Shown piece by piece: positions 48,347 to 60,124 of a DNA stretch of 64,000 nucleotides. A program made the translations under genes and the position numbers. The notes below the pieces were generated by a model that had not been told where the DNA came from, made no database searches, and saw only the letters and a program-made list of their open reading frames with translations. The stretch's first letter is position 1; every line of letters starts with the position of its first letter. This DNA comes from Lojkania enalia (Eukaryota > Ascomycota > Dothideomycetes > Pleosporales): assembly GCA_010094045.1 (NCBI GenBank), contig ML986681.1, positions 73,830 to 137,829 of the forward strand. Direction: 5' to 3'.

Positions 48347-48990
48347 ATTGACTTTTCGTATATGGTGTTCACGATGCCAAGAAAAAGTGGCCGGCTCAGT
48401 GGTGGAATATGTTATAGCTAATTAATTTTTCGTATAAGTATTTAAGGTTTTGGTAAGAAAAATATACAGTTGTATAGCGCTCGGGTGGTGCTGATCCTCG
48501 GCTAGGGGTGAATTAGCCTAGTACTGTATTGGTGGATCGCCAAACTATTTTATGATTTCCTGACCCCACAACGGGGAATTAGCCAAATTTCTCCGGAACT
48601 TAGATGGTCATATTAAGCGCTAAAACTTTTCAATAGAGTTAGGGGCTGCTCATAGATTTCAATTGCCCCAGGTGGAGGATCATTGTTTCAGGTCTTCCCT
48701 GCTCATTAGACGTCCTGTATCATCATGGCTTGCTCGTCGTCTATTTTGATAGGTGGTTCTGATCTTCTCCATATGAATGGGTTGATGCTGATGCTTAAAA
48801 CCTTTCGCACCATTCATCGCGCAATACAGTCGGAATGAATTTCCAGTCCCACTATAACTTCCGTGCTATCAGAAAGACCGGTCAATGGAAGTCATTAGAA
48901 AAGCCCCAACATTGCATATTTTGATCGGTCGCTCGATGTCTTTTCTATTACCATTTACTCTTTCTATGAATTTCTGTACATACTTTCAAG
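48347..48990. other. intergenic between transposon relic and GH43 gene
   Basis: AT-rich flank of the old transposon relic, then promoter of the GH43 gene; no inverted repeat of the relic recognised. Confidence 0.5.
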
Positions 48991-50115
48991 ATGCACAATG
49001 CAGTCGTCTTTTCGATTCTTCCTTTCTGTTCGGCCGCGTTTGCTGCCTTTGCGAATCCTCTTCCCTGTTCAGGTGTTTGCGTAAATGCGCATGATCCAGC
49101 TCTTATTCGCCGTGACGATGGGACATACTTTCGATTCTCAACAGGCGGTAAAATAGCGATCCACAGTGCACCCTCGATTCAGGGACCCTGGGTATACCAG
49201 GGAGCCGCAATTCCGAACGGATCCAAAATTAACAAGGCTGGGAAAGATGATCTTTGGGCAAGCTCTCTACCGTAAATGCAAGATGGGAGCTAACGCTAGA
49301 TAACAGGCACCTGACGTTACCAAAGTCGGCGATACATATTATCTGTATTACTCTGTCTCCTCTTTTGGTAGCCAGGATTCCGCAATCGGCGTCGCGACGT
49401 CCAAATCTCTCGACGTAAATTCCTGGACTGATCTCGGGGCTTCTGGTGTCGCGTCGACTGTCGGCAAACCATACAACGCCATCGATGGGAATTTAATGAA
49501 CGATGGAGGCAACTTTTACATGAGCTTTGGGTCGTTCTGGAGTGGCATATACCAGGTGAAGATGGCGAACCCGCCAACGAAAGTTGCTAGTGGTTCATCT
49601 AGTTCGCAGATTGCGTTCGTGCCTACTGGAGCGCACGCGCAAGAGGGCGCGTTCATGTACAAATACGGGAGCTATTACTACCTATTCTTCTCAGTGGGGC
49701 AGTGTTGCGGGTTCGATTCAAGTAGGCCGGCAGCGGGAGCGGAGTATAAAATCCAGGTTTGCCGCTCTAGCAACTTAAGCTCTAGTTTTGTAAGCAGACA
49801 CATAGACTTTTTAGCAGATGCAGTTGCTGACCTCATCTAAGGTGGATAAATCCGAGAAGAGCTGCACTTCTGGTGGCGGAACAACGGTTCTTGAGAGTCA
49901 TGATTGGGTTTATGGTCCCGGCGGCCAGGGCGTCTTCAATGATCCGTCACTTGGTCCTGTTCTCTACTACCACTATGGTAACTCACCCGCCTCCCAAAAG
50001 ACAAGTTCCACGTTAATTTGTGACAGTGGATACACGAGTTGGATACGCGGACGGTCAGAAGCAATTCGGAATCAACAAGCTAGCCTTTACCAGCGGATGG
50101 CCAGTTGTAGTATAG
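48991..50115 (+). CDS. GH43 endo-1,5-alpha-L-arabinanase, secreted
   Basis: Four exons, 48991-49257, 49307-49789, 49842-49977 and 50027-50115, give 324 residues, the usual length of fungal endo-arabinanases that cut arabinan side chains of pectin. A signal peptide ([20 protein letters not shown]) is followed by a five-bladed propeller domain. The three GH43 carboxylates are visible: Asp35 in NAHDPALI (base), Asp149 in YNAIDGNLM (pKa modulator) and Glu202 in [10 protein letters not shown] (acid). Other family marks are [19 protein letters not shown] and the C-terminal FTSGWPVV. Intron 1 (49258-49306) must be spliced with a GC donor (TGG|GCAAGC) to give DLW-APDV; introns 2 and 3 are GT-AG (52 and 49 bp). 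All joints keep frame. Confidence 0.92.
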
Positions 50116-51393
50116 ACCCAAACTTATCTAAGATCAAATTTGCGTGTCGATACTTTGAATATCTTTTCGCGTCGTGTTTTCTACTTATCCCAACCAAAGC
50201 TTCTCCACGAAATATTCGAATCAAGACACAGTTCCCTGGCCCCCCTGGAACTGTGCAGCGTATGTGAGTTGCCCGGTTATATGTTCGCGTAAATTCAGAG
50301 CGCAAACGCTAAGTCGGAAAAAGTCAACATAACGTATCCACTCTAACAGTGCAATGATCTAAGGCAAAACGAAACTCTTCATTTGGGCAAGGGAATAACG
50401 TATGATGAGTGCTCCTAAAGATTGCCTAAGGTCCCGTGAAATTGGAAATCAACTGTTCGGAATACAGCTGAACGTGTCACGATAAAATGTTCAAGTAGTT
50501 ATTTTGCTAGACTCAGCTGGCCTCTTTCCCAGTCGCCCCTGTCGAGTCACATCTATTCCGAGCCAACTTTCCTGTAGCGTCTTCTATTTTCTGCATTTCC
50601 GCACCATAATATTACACCGCAGCATGTTCCTCCAAGTCATGCCCTCGTGGCTCGCTGTACTGTGCCCGCTTTTTTCTTGAGTAGGCCTACTACCCCGCTC
50701 CTATCATTCAAAGGCTCAATTTGTCTAACCCTATAGACTTGCTCCCCACTCGTGTACCCCAGTCGCGGCAATCTTCCTGCGCTCTTCTCTCCGACCGTAT
50801 CTGCGGCTATTTTCCTAATCTGTCCTCTTTTTTCGGGGTTACTGTGAGTCCCCCGAACCCATCATGGTGTTCATAAATACATTGCAATTTATGCCTATCA
50901 TATCACGGTTGATATGGCCTAAATATAGTACCAACGGTTAGCAACCGCTCTAGCAAGGCTTTCGGCTTGAGGTGATACTCCATCAAACACATCTGATAAA
51001 CTCAAAGAATTATCGTTTGCAAGTATTGGTAAAGCCGGAGACTCGGTATCGTCTAATCAAATTGAAGACCCAATCCAGAGACCACCAGAGTCTAGATGGT
51101 AGGACTAGAATGCCTCAGATATTCGTTACCACAACCATGGGCCTGAATAATAATCAATATTCTATCAATAAAAATATTCAAAAATAGGTCCGCTCCTGAA
51201 TCGCACATCCTAGTTCTCACATGGCTGCCACGTTTGGGGCTTCGTACTGATCATCTCATCTATCCTAGAAATTAGAATTATATAAAGAGCCATGCGATGC
51301 TCGACGTAGTAAAATCAAAGTTATTCTCCTCGTTAAAATAACATATGTAAATAAAGAGCCTACTTTGAAGTTTCCGATTAATAAATTTAAGTC
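50116..51393. other. intergenic, 1.3 kb
   Basis: Stop-rich; nothing recognised apart from the promoter region of the next gene. Confidence 0.5.
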
Positions 51394-52049
51394 ATGCTCT
51401 CTATTCTATTTATCCCTCTGATAGCATCCCTGGCTACAGCGTTCCCAACACCGGAAGAGCAAGCTCTGGAGAATATTGCCAAAGCTATCCTATCGCGCGC
51501 ACCAATAGAGGCTAATCCTGTCCTCAAATCCGTCACATCAAGTGGTACAGGATGTGCGAGCAACTCAGCTGCTTTCATCATTGAAGAAAGCGCTACCCTT
51601 GCGTTTGACTCGATGGTGGTGAACCGCAACACCGTCGGACTACAGAAAAAGTGCCTTATAGTTTTGGATCTAGAAGTTGATCCTAGTTGGAAATACACTA
51701 TAAACAAGGCTAGCGATCTGAGAGGCTACGTTGACCAGGCAGATGCTACTTTTTCGGCTGTGTATCAAGTTGGAAGTAGTTCTGTAAGATTCCCTAAAAC
51801 CTGTAGCCCTGCAAATACATTTAAAAGCTAACTCTCACGTAGTCGGCAGCGGTTGGTAATATCAACGGAGCGAACTCTAGCCAGGAGAACTGGTCCATCC
51901 ACTCATCAAAAGACGCTGGTGCCACATCAGGTTGCGGTGGAGGCCTCACGACCATTGACGTAACTTTAAGGTTATTGCCAGGCACCTTCCCGGAATCGAT
52001 AATCACTTTGGACTCTATGGATATTGCCTTCGAATATTCGAGGTGCTGA
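51394..52049 (+). CDS. DUF4360 secreted protein
   Basis: Exons 51394-51783 and 51843-52049 with a 59-bp intron (GTAAGA...CTAAC...GTAG) give 198 residues. A signal peptide (MLSILFIPLIASLATAFP) leads into a DUF4360-like domain: SVTSSGTGCASNSAAF near the start, FDSMVVNRN, QKKCLIVLDLEV, RGYVDQADATFSAVYQ, and, in exon 2, ENWSIHSS, SGCGGG and a beta-strand-rich end closing with a Cys. Without splicing the protein would stop 15 residues into the intron and lose the CGG motif. The domain's function is not established; members are small secreted proteins of fungi and some bacteria. It sits between a pectin-degrading enzyme and a peptidoglycan hydrolase, both secreted. Confidence 0.85.
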
Positions 52050-52539
52050 TAAGAATACACTTAATGGAGGACTATTCGTCTACGGTTCAATCTGAGTTGA
52101 GATTAGGTCTAACAAATATTTGTAAGACTGCGACAAGGGTTCTTTCATTCGTGTCCGCATGTCCATGTATATTTTGAGAGCACTGTGAAGAAACCAGAGA
52201 CACCGCAGAATGGTTTTAGCATGCGATTAGGTAAGATGGAATGGTTAGTCTAAGCGACTGGATGGTCTGCACGCTGGTAAGAAACTGGCTGTGATAAAGA
52301 ATAATATATCATCAGACGTTTAGATATGCATATCCGCCCTAGCAGAAAAAGAAGGGGAGTTTGTGAGCCATTCGTGAAACCCGACCTATTTGGAATTGCA
52401 AACAGAGGCTATAATTCGGTTAGCTGTGCTCATGCACCAAGAGCTTTCTAGAGCATTGAGGTCGTATTGCCGAACTCTTACTGTATAACTGATCATTAAG
52501 CCCGCCGCATTCCCTCCCCATTTTACACTCTCATTACCC
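52050..52539. other. intergenic between convergent genes
   Basis: Shared 3' region of the DUF4360 and NlpC/P60 genes; nothing recognised. Confidence 0.55.
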
Positions 52540-53501
52540 CTACTCAAACCTAATTACATACGGACAAGGCTCCTCATTCCAATTCTTAAAATTATCTTTC
52601 CTAATTCTCGTCCCTGTTTTTAGCGCATTCCACATATTATACCCACTATCCATCATCAAGCCCACATGATGGATACCCGCGGGGTTCGTCTTGCAGTTGC
52701 ATGCTCCCCCAAAGAAGACAGCGTCGCCGGCTCGGCGATCTGCAAACTTCACTTTTCTGAAACAGAAATTAGTCTTAGGGACTGACCGACTAATCGATGG
52801 GGTGTGGCACAGAACTTACTTGTACTTCCTCTTTTTCTCACTTGCGCAATACATGCTCCGTGTAACTCTCAGCCCTTCAGAAAATAGATCCCGTCCAGTG
52901 ACCTGACAAACTGCCCACGAGACCAATCCCGAACAATCAAATCCACCCCCCGTTGGGCCTTTACAGTTACCGCCTGCCCAATGATCTAGCCGACAGTCAG
53001 CATCTTCAGTGAAATCATAGAACGATGAATATAAAGCTTACATGGAATGCCTTTCGCCTCCTTTGCCTTATCTAGAATCTTCTGACCAATATTTTTCGTA
53101 GGCTTCGGCTTCGGCTTCGGCTTCATAGTTGCACTAGGAGCTACTGCGCTCATTCCGGCTCCAACCCCATTCGTGACACAGCATCTATACGCATCCGGGC
53201 CCGGGCACAAATTCCTCAATATCGGTTTACCGCCGCCGCAATCTTGGACCCAGCGACAGTCACCCTTTTGCGCTTCGAGTTGGCAGGTTGGTTTAGTGCA
53301 ACATTTTATGTTGTCTGGGGTGCTGGGGCAGGCATTGTGAATGTACGTTCCGTTGTCTCGGTCGCAGGAGGAAATAGAGACGCAGACGCCCAAAGCGCCA
53401 TTAGCGCCTGTACAAGGACCATTTTCTACTGAGCGGGGTAGGACGAGTGAAGCTAAAATGGAAGAGATGAGCAGGGAGAGAGAGAGGATGTGGATTAGCA
53501 T
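52540..53501 (-). CDS. secreted NlpC/P60-type cysteine peptidase (peptidoglycan hydrolase)
   Basis: Exons 53501-53042, 52985-52820 and 52756-52540 give 280 residues; ATG at 53501 is the first Met. A signal peptide (MLIHILSLSLLISSILA) is followed by two Cys-rich segments (about 30-105: NGPCTG..., CTKPTCQLEAQKGDCRW) resembling the N-terminal module of fungal NlpC/P60 proteins, a KPKPKPKP linker, and the NlpC/P60 domain. The nucleophile is Cys171 in GGGFDCSGLVSWAV, and His239 in GIHHVGLMM is the likely second catalytic residue. Introns of 56 and 63 bp interrupt the catalytic domain and restore it when removed. The enzyme family cleaves D-Glu-meso-DAP bonds of bacterial peptidoglycan, so an antibacterial or bacterial-feeding role is plausible, but not shown here. 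Confidence 0.88.
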
Positions 53502-56142
53502 TTTTTTTAAATAGGACAAATATCAGAAATTATAGTAAGCATCAAGATCCCCAAGCAAATGGCCGTATTCAGAAGTGGGAGAAGCTCTGGTATGGTGGAT
53601 GGAAGACATTTCTAGAGAGTATATATATATACGACTAGAAGGGAGAGTATCCGCAAAGCTGATTTAAGAAACCGTAATGTTGCACCACTGTTCGTGTCAA
53701 CCATGGTATGCCCCGAGGCAAATCGCCCCACTACATGTCACTTTTAAAATCTATCCGCGGCATTGTGCCGTACTTCGCATTTAAACCTTGTTTCAATGTT
53801 TCGTTCCAAGAGGATAGAGGAGGACCAGGCGAAGTCGTAATGTACAATCACCGAATACGAAATCAGATATGCCAAGATGTCGCATAACACGACTTCGTCG
53901 AACGCCACAATCCACACTAGGAAAAGCTTAGTTCATAAACGCGGCGACGTTATAATCTGTACCTGCGTCTAAGCCCCGAAACCTCACATCAAAGTAGCTG
54001 AAAGTCGGGTCTAATGCACTAAGATTAGAAAATTATGCAGTTCGATCTTGAAGAGAGAACGTGGACATCAAAACTAAGCTAGAATAGCATATTAGAGCTT
54101 GAGAAGAGAGGACAGGAGCAGGAGCATTAAGAGATGAACTAGGAGGTGTTTTCTTGAAGCCGCAACATGGACGAATAAGTGACAACGCGAACTAGATATT
54201 TCTGCGTAATGAACCGAAGGAGATGGATGATTGGTTTTTTTTTTTTTTTTTTTTCCCTTTTAACAGTCTAACACTTCCTATAGTCCGGAATTACCATCTA
54301 TGTATAACGTCCGAACCCTGAAAGACCTGTAGAAGCAGGCAAACCTTTTACTCATACCCTTAACTGCCTCCAAATTTCTCCCTGAAGATGTCAGTAATTA
54401 TTCCACATTATGGTCAATCATGCATACACTGGAACACCATGACGTTCCACAAGCTCTCTTGGACACATCTCAAGCATCACCTTCGCATTCAGGTGCTGAT
54501 GCTTCGAGATACTCGATCTCCGATTTGAATGATACTCATATTAGCCTAAACCTTGTCATCACCATTTACACTAGACACCTACTTCAAGCGTAGTCAACAG
54601 GTTATATCAAAGCGGCCTCTCTTCTCACATACGTATTCATATACAGCACCTTGACCGATTCATATCAACGAATAGCGGTCGATGCCGTCTTGTTAACGAC
54701 TATATGGATGGTAGAATTGGGGTAATTATTTGTCACGTGCATAAATATCTTTGCTAGATTAACAACGAAACTTTGCGGTGTGGGATCGGCTTAATCCATT
54801 CGCCATCCGCTTGAGGATTTGAGGGCAAGGAAATCGGTGTGCAATTGGGCGATTATGATGAGGACCATTCATAAATCAAACGAGTATAATAATGGAGTAT
54901 AGCTATGTAAGACGAATCCTTAATATCAGTATGAGTATTTATTTCCGTCTCAAAATCTGGAGCAGTCGGGAGACGGAGAGTGCAAACCGGGAACCCCTGC
55001 CATTGGGTACGTGGTTTTCTTGTTAAAGCATTGCGTGGGTAGGCCTAAGGCAAGTACAACCGCGCAGATAAAACTGTGTGCAAAACTTAATCAAGTTTTG
55101 GTGATACGGAATAACTTCTAACTAGAATCTAGGGAGCACCGACCCGTCTGGTCGGATATTATTTTTTTTTTTTTTGCAGAAGCTCTTTGGATATTAAAAA
55201 TTGCGTTGCATGTTAGCGACAAGGCAGTAATGGGTATCCAATGCCGCCACTTGTAGTTACTTTCCGACTGATAACTTGTTGGAGGTGCATGAGCTAGAAT
55301 CGGCTGTTGCTACAGTACTGGCCACGTTTTCTTCTCAGTTGCTCTATAGTGTTGCTAGGGATAGCATAATGCAAATGGCCATTTACATTAGCGGCTGTGG
55401 CTGGGAGAAAATTCGGTACTTGAGTGAAAATTGATAACTGACGTTTGGTGGAATGCTTCAAATTAGCTAGAGTCAGCATTCATGGACGGTGCAGCGCTAG
55501 TATAGTGAGCAACTCGATGATATGGATGCGGGTTATGCCTGGCGTAAATGATACGGTGCCTATCGAGTGGTCGTGGGGTATAAACACTTAACATTCATTG
55601 GCTTTTGCTCTGACGGCCTACCTACAAAATTGCAAGTGAACTTAACTGTCCGGACAATGCGAAGAACCAGCTAAGTACGCCTCATAGCTTCATGGCGTGC
55701 TGAAAGGGATTCACGATTCTAGTTTACGCAATTCGTCGCTGTTTTCAGGCGCTGATTCTACCTTGTTGCCACTGGGTACGTTCAAAAACCATGTACTCGG
55801 AGCCTAGCCCGCTCATTGCGATGGTCTAAGTCGCGACGAGGGCTACATGTGGGTAAAGAAATGGAGTCTCCGGAGAGGCCTTGAGAGAGAAGGATCACCA
55901 ATGAGATAACGGCGATTTTGTTTTTGGGATGCAGTAACATATGATGGAGCCTGAATCACCGAAGATATTGCTATAGTAATTACTATGATTCGCAAATGCT
56001 ATTGGGGCTAGAGTGACAACCTTGCAAGTTACGGGGGTCAAAGCTTTCTAGATCCACGTGAATTCGCGTTTAGCGTGCGTTGGAGCTGCAAGATCGCCTC
56101 GCCGAAGCAAAGGTTCCATCTGCCCTCGCCCAACAGACACCC
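53502..56142. other. 2.6-kb gene-poor AT-rich region
   Basis: Frames are short and broken. A T20 run lies at 54235-54254 and a shorter T-run at about 55162-55175. No gene, tRNA or inverted repeat recognised. Confidence 0.5.
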
Positions 56143-59100
56143 ATGGAGGCCTTGCTGGACGGCCTCAATCCTGCTCAGAAGGATGCTGTCACCAGTCCAG
56201 CCTCCGTCCTTCAAGTACTTGCTCCTCCAGGTTCCGGTAAAACCAAAACATTGACAGCGCGCGTCGCGTATCTTATCAACCATGAACGATACCAGCCGTG
56301 GAACATCATTGTGTGCACTTTCACTATCAAAGCTGCGCGAGAGATGAAAGAAAGGATTCGGGGTATGGTAGGAGATGGTATTGAAGCAAAGTTACTCTTG
56401 GGAACCTTCCATTCTGTAGCAAAGCGCTTTCTCGTCAAATATGGCCAAGAGATTGGGATCGATAGGAACTTTGGGATTGCAGACACGTCGGATAGCAAAG
56501 CTATCATAAAACGCATAATATCCCGGCGACAATACACGGTTGAGCCCAGTATCGCTCGTTCTAGGATCTCCAAGTTAAAAGCGAAAGGCACATCAGCTGA
56601 TGAATTTGCCGCTACCACGAAGGATGTCAACCAGCACGAATTTGCAAACGTCTACAGCGAATACGAAGCAACATTGAAAGCATCCAGTCTTCTCGACTAT
56701 GATGATCTATTATTACGATGCACAGATCTTCTTCAGAAGTATCCAGCCTGCGTCTCCACAATCCAAGCTGTGCTCATCGATGAATATCAAGATACAAACA
56801 ATATCCAGTACAAGTTGATGAGGCTGATGGCTCAGGCCACAGAACACATTACTATCGTTGGAGATCCAGACCAGAGCATCTACAGCTTCCGTTCGGCCGA
56901 GATCAAGAATCTGCATCGTATGCGAGAGGACTATCCTAATTCAGTCGTTATTAATTTGGAGCACAATTATCGTTCATCGGGCTGCATTCTAAGTTCCGCG
57001 ATGGCGGTCATTGAACAGGATGGAAGCAGGCCAGATAAACCATTGCTTCCAACGCACTGTGTCGGGGAGCAGCCGACTCTTCGCCACCTTGCAACGGCTA
57101 ACATCGAAGCCCAGTGGATCGTTGAGGAAATCAACCGATCAATGACGCTCATGGCTGGTCTCGTCAGCTTTGTAGATTACGCGATCTTAGTGCGGTCTGC
57201 ATCTTTATCACTCTCTATAGAAAGAGCCCTCGGAAAGGCTGGAATCCCTTATCGCATGGTTGGAGGGACTCGATTCTTTGATCGCTCAGAGATCAAGATC
57301 GTGCTTGATTATCTCCGAGTGATTAATCAACCTAATCATAACGACGCCCTATTGCGAATTATTAACACACCTGCTCGAAAGATTGGGCCAGAAACTGTGA
57401 AAGCGCTAGTTGAAGAGGCGGAAATGCGACAGATGAGCTTGTGGACGCTGATACTGTATTATGCCCAAGGGAAAGCTAGACCACGAGCTAATATCTCACC
57501 GCAAGCGCAGAAGGGCATAGACGCATTTGTCAACGTTGTTCTCACCTCTCGTCGGAAGCTTTTCCCTGCTGAAGGAGAAGAGTGCATTCTCTTGGACCTC
57601 ATCGGCCACGTCCTGCAGAAGATCTCTTTCGAAAAATACCTCAAAAGTACCCATAAGGACAATTGGCGGGATCGATGGGAGAACGTTGAGGAACTGGTGG
57701 CGCAGGCTACTCAAATGGCCGTCTCCCTTTTAGATGGGGAGGAGGTTGCGGATGACGCATTGCCGGTCGTTGAAGGTATTGAACAGAGACAGGAGACTGC
57801 TGCAGATATTTTATCCAAGTTCCTCGCCAACGTCGCTTTGTCAACCGAAGTCGAACGGCCGGCTGGAGAAGAGCCGAACCAGGTGACGATTTCCACTATT
57901 CATGCAGCAAAAGGCCTCGAGTGGCCTATTGTCTTCATACCCGCGGTTTTCAATGGATCAATACCCCACTCCAGGGCTGAAGATCATGACGAAGAGCGAA
58001 GGTTGCTCTACGTCGGCATGACTAGGGCTCAAGGACTGTTGTATTTGAGCTGTCCACTTAAGCAGTCAGGGAAAGACGAGACAGCTCTATCTAGTTTTAT
58101 CTCATCTCGAAGTATTCAAAAATTCTTCAGTCTCCGTGGACCATCCTTCGGATGCTCAGTCATCCAAGATCTGGCACAGATTCTTCGACGGCCTCTCCCG
58201 AGTGGCTCAGATATTCAGGCTGCTCGTGACCTGCTCGAGCGTATTGAAGATGACCTGTACCCTCTTCATAGGGAAGAGATCGATGGAGAAGATGAGCTAT
58301 GGACAGCGCCAAACTCGAATAGCAGTGGGGCATACCCTCCTTTCAAACGGCGTAGGACGGAGCCTTCAATTACCGCCACAAGCGTTAAGGCCTCGGTAAC
58401 GATGCAGGACACAGCGAGTTTCTCAATCTCAACAGCTAAAATGCAAATAGGGCATCATGGATTCACGAGTGCAAGTACACACTACAAGATAATGCAAGAG
58501 GCGAAAGCCATTGCTCAGCTTGCCAGTGTTCAAAACGCACCCAAAAAGAGAATCCATAAAGAGAAGATGACTGAGGCAAACGTTGTCCGCAAAAAAGATA
58601 TAAAACCACGTCCAGTTGGACAGGGCACCATCACCAACTTCTTTGTGAAATCAGCAAGTATGCTTTCTGAAGAGTCGAAAATACTTCCGGCGATCCCTTC
58701 AGATCCGCCTGTGCGCGTCCGCACGCAGTCCTCATTTTCGACTTATACACCGCTTAACGATATATCAAACGCCCAGAGTAATTCAGCAAGCAATCCAGTC
58801 CCTGTCTACAAGCCGTCAGCGTTCTCCTCTCACCGACCATGTAACATACCCATGGTTAGCAAACCAAAACGGCTCCCGCTCGAACCTGGAAACGAAGGAC
58901 AGCGATATGTCCTACTTTCGAGCTCACCTATCAAACCTGAAGATGACCCTTCAAAGCTGGAGACACTAGACGTAGGAGACGACGAAGACCCGAGTACACC
59001 GAGGAGCCCGGCGAAAGCCATGCCGGCAACCATGGGTTCTTCCTTCATCGGGTTCCGTCCAGCTTCCACATTTCATAGTACATCCATGGGGCAGTTGCAG

Positions 59101-59196
59101 AATCACGCTGTGTCGCAACGTAAAACGCTGGGTATGCGACGGAGTTTGCAAGGCTGGACTGTGAAGAGTCATCAACCACCGCGTCCGCGGTCATGA
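56143..59196 (+). CDS. SRS2: UvrD/Rep-type 3'-5' DNA helicase, Srs2 homologue
   Basis: One open frame of 1017 residues from the first ATG (56143); the frame is open 21 codons further up without an ATG, so a short 5' exon cannot be excluded. Superfamily 1A motifs occur in order: Walker A LAPPGSGKTKT (about 27-34), GTFHSVAKRF, LIDEYQDTNN (about 211-220), GDPDQSIYSFRSA (about 240-252), NYRSS, STIHAAKGLEWPIVF (about 584-598) and EERRLLYVGMTRAQ (about 617-630). Srs2 strips Rad51 from DNA and blocks unwanted recombination at forks. The long disordered C-terminus contains QGTITNFF (about 827), an exact PCNA-interacting PIP box (Qxx[I/L/M]xxFF), and a basic end, fitting PCNA recruitment. Length is close to fungal Srs2. 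Confidence 0.93.
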   Translation: MEALLDGLNPAQKDAVTSPASVLQVLAPPGSGKTKTLTARVAYLINHERYQPWNIIVCTFTIKAAREMKERIRGMVGDGIEAKLLLGTFHSVAKRFLVKYGQEIGIDRNFGIADTSDSKAIIKRIISRRQYTVEPSIARSRISKLKAKGTSADEFAATTKDVNQHEFANVYSEYEATLKASSLLDYDDLLLRCTDLLQKYPACVSTIQAVLIDEYQDTNNIQYKLMRLMAQATEHITIVGDPDQSIYSFRSAEIKNLHRMREDYPNSVVINLEHNYRSSGCILSSAMAVIEQDGSRPDKPLLPTHCVGEQPTLRHLATANIEAQWIVEEINRSMTLMAGLVSFVDYAILVRSASLSLSIERALGKAGIPYRMVGGTRFFDRSEIKIVLDYLRVINQPNHNDALLRIINTPARKIGPETVKALVEEAEMRQMSLWTLILYYAQGKARPRANISPQAQKGIDAFVNVVLTSRRKLFPAEGEECILLDLIGHVLQKISFEKYLKSTHKDNWRDRWENVEELVAQATQMAVSLLDGEEVADDALPVVEGIEQRQETAADILSKFLANVALSTEVERPAGEEPNQVTISTIHAAKGLEWPIVFIPAVFNGSIPHSRAEDHDEERRLLYVGMTRAQGLLYLSCPLKQSGKDETALSSFISSRSIQKFFSLRGPSFGCSVIQDLAQILRRPLPSGSDIQAARDLLERIEDDLYPLHREEIDGEDELWTAPNSNSSGAYPPFKRRRTEPSITATSVKASVTMQDTASFSISTAKMQIGHHGFTSASTHYKIMQEAKAIAQLASVQNAPKKRIHKEKMTEANVVRKKDIKPRPVGQGTITNFFVKSASMLSEESKILPAIPSDPPVRVRTQSSFSTYTPLNDISNAQSNSASNPVPVYKPSAFSSHRPCNIPMVSKPKRLPLEPGNEGQRYVLLSSSPIKPEDDPSKLETLDVGDDEDPSTPRSPAKAMPATMGSSFIGFRPASTFHSTSMGQLQNHAVSQRKTLGMRRSLQGWTVKSHQPPRPRS

Positions 59197-59521
59197 TCAT
59201 TAAACGTGGTAGCACCAAATCTAGCTTGTGGAGGAGTTATCGTATCCTGGCCTGGTGTTAGCGGATGATTGGGTAGATTCCCGATTTACTTCAAATTAGC
59301 AAGATATCAATTAGCGAGTCTATCTTCGAAAACATTGTATAAATAACTTCTCTTTATTTGACATATGCTTATTGCCCGAGAACCAATCTAACATACTAGC
59401 GTTATAGGTCAGGCTGTCGTCCATCGTAGTCCGCGTTCTGCTCCGCTAAATAGAACCCTACTTTGTAGATGCGTGGTGTCTAGGAAGGAACGTATGATCG
59501 ATATATGGGTCAAATAAAAAC
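59197..59521. other. intergenic between convergent SRS2 and tRNA gene
   Basis: 3' flank of SRS2 and downstream side of the minus-strand tRNA; nothing else seen. Confidence 0.6.
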
Positions 59522-59529
59522 AAAAAAAA
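59522..59529 (-). terminator. RNA polymerase III terminator of tRNA-Val
   Basis: Eight T on the minus strand directly after the discriminator base of the tRNA. Confidence 0.85.
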
Positions 59530-59616
59530 TACGAGAGGGGAGGATCGAACTCCCGACCTTCTGCGCTTTCATTCGCCAATGTAAAGCAGACATCATAACC
59601 ACTAGACTACTCTCGC
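59530..59616 (-). tRNA. tRNA-Val(UAC) with a 14-nt intron
   Basis: On the minus strand GCGAGAG pairs with CTCTCGT as acceptor stem (one G-U at the first pair), discriminator A. The D-arm region TAGTCTAGTGGTTATGA, anticodon stem TCTGC/GCAGA with loop TTTACA...C (anticodon TAC), and T-arm GGGAG-TTCGATC-CTCCC are all present. A 14-nt intron (TTGGCGAATGAAAG) follows the base 3' of the anticodon, the canonical position. The CTGCTTTACA...GCAGAAGG core is typical of fungal valine tRNAs. Confidence 0.92.
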
Positions 59617-60124
59617 GGCGGATGTTAACCTCGAATTACCATAAATGTGAAATTGTAAAATATATATGGAAGAAAATCTAAAGATTTTTTTTAACCCCAA
59701 AACAAGTCGTAAAAGCGGGACAGTGGGGATAATCGCACTGGTTCTCAGCGGCTGGACCAAATTAGGCTTAGTATCTTCAACACGGCAGATGCATCAACGA
59801 AAAGAATATGTTCCTATTATACCAATATTTAGAATGGACACCAAGATTTGGAGAATCGAAAGATTTGAGTTGATCTAGATTGCAATTGTAATGTCAAAAT
59901 ACCCCTGTCAGTTTCGAGAAGGCACCAATCGATTGATTGGCTGAGGCTCCCCCTTATTGCCGCACTATTCCACCGGCGATGACGATGTCGACCAGTCAAG
60001 CTCCGCCTCGCGGTCAGCTACGCCAACTTCTCCCTTGTACAAAACGTGTAAGTCTCACTTGGAAAGACCGAAACTCTACACCTACACCCCAATTGCTCCC
60101 TCATTCCGTATTCTAGCACCGGCA
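59617..60124. other. intergenic between divergent tRNA and next gene
   Basis: An upstream in-frame extension of the next gene is open from 59957 but lacks an ATG. A poly-T run at about 59685-59692. Nothing else recognised. Confidence 0.5.
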
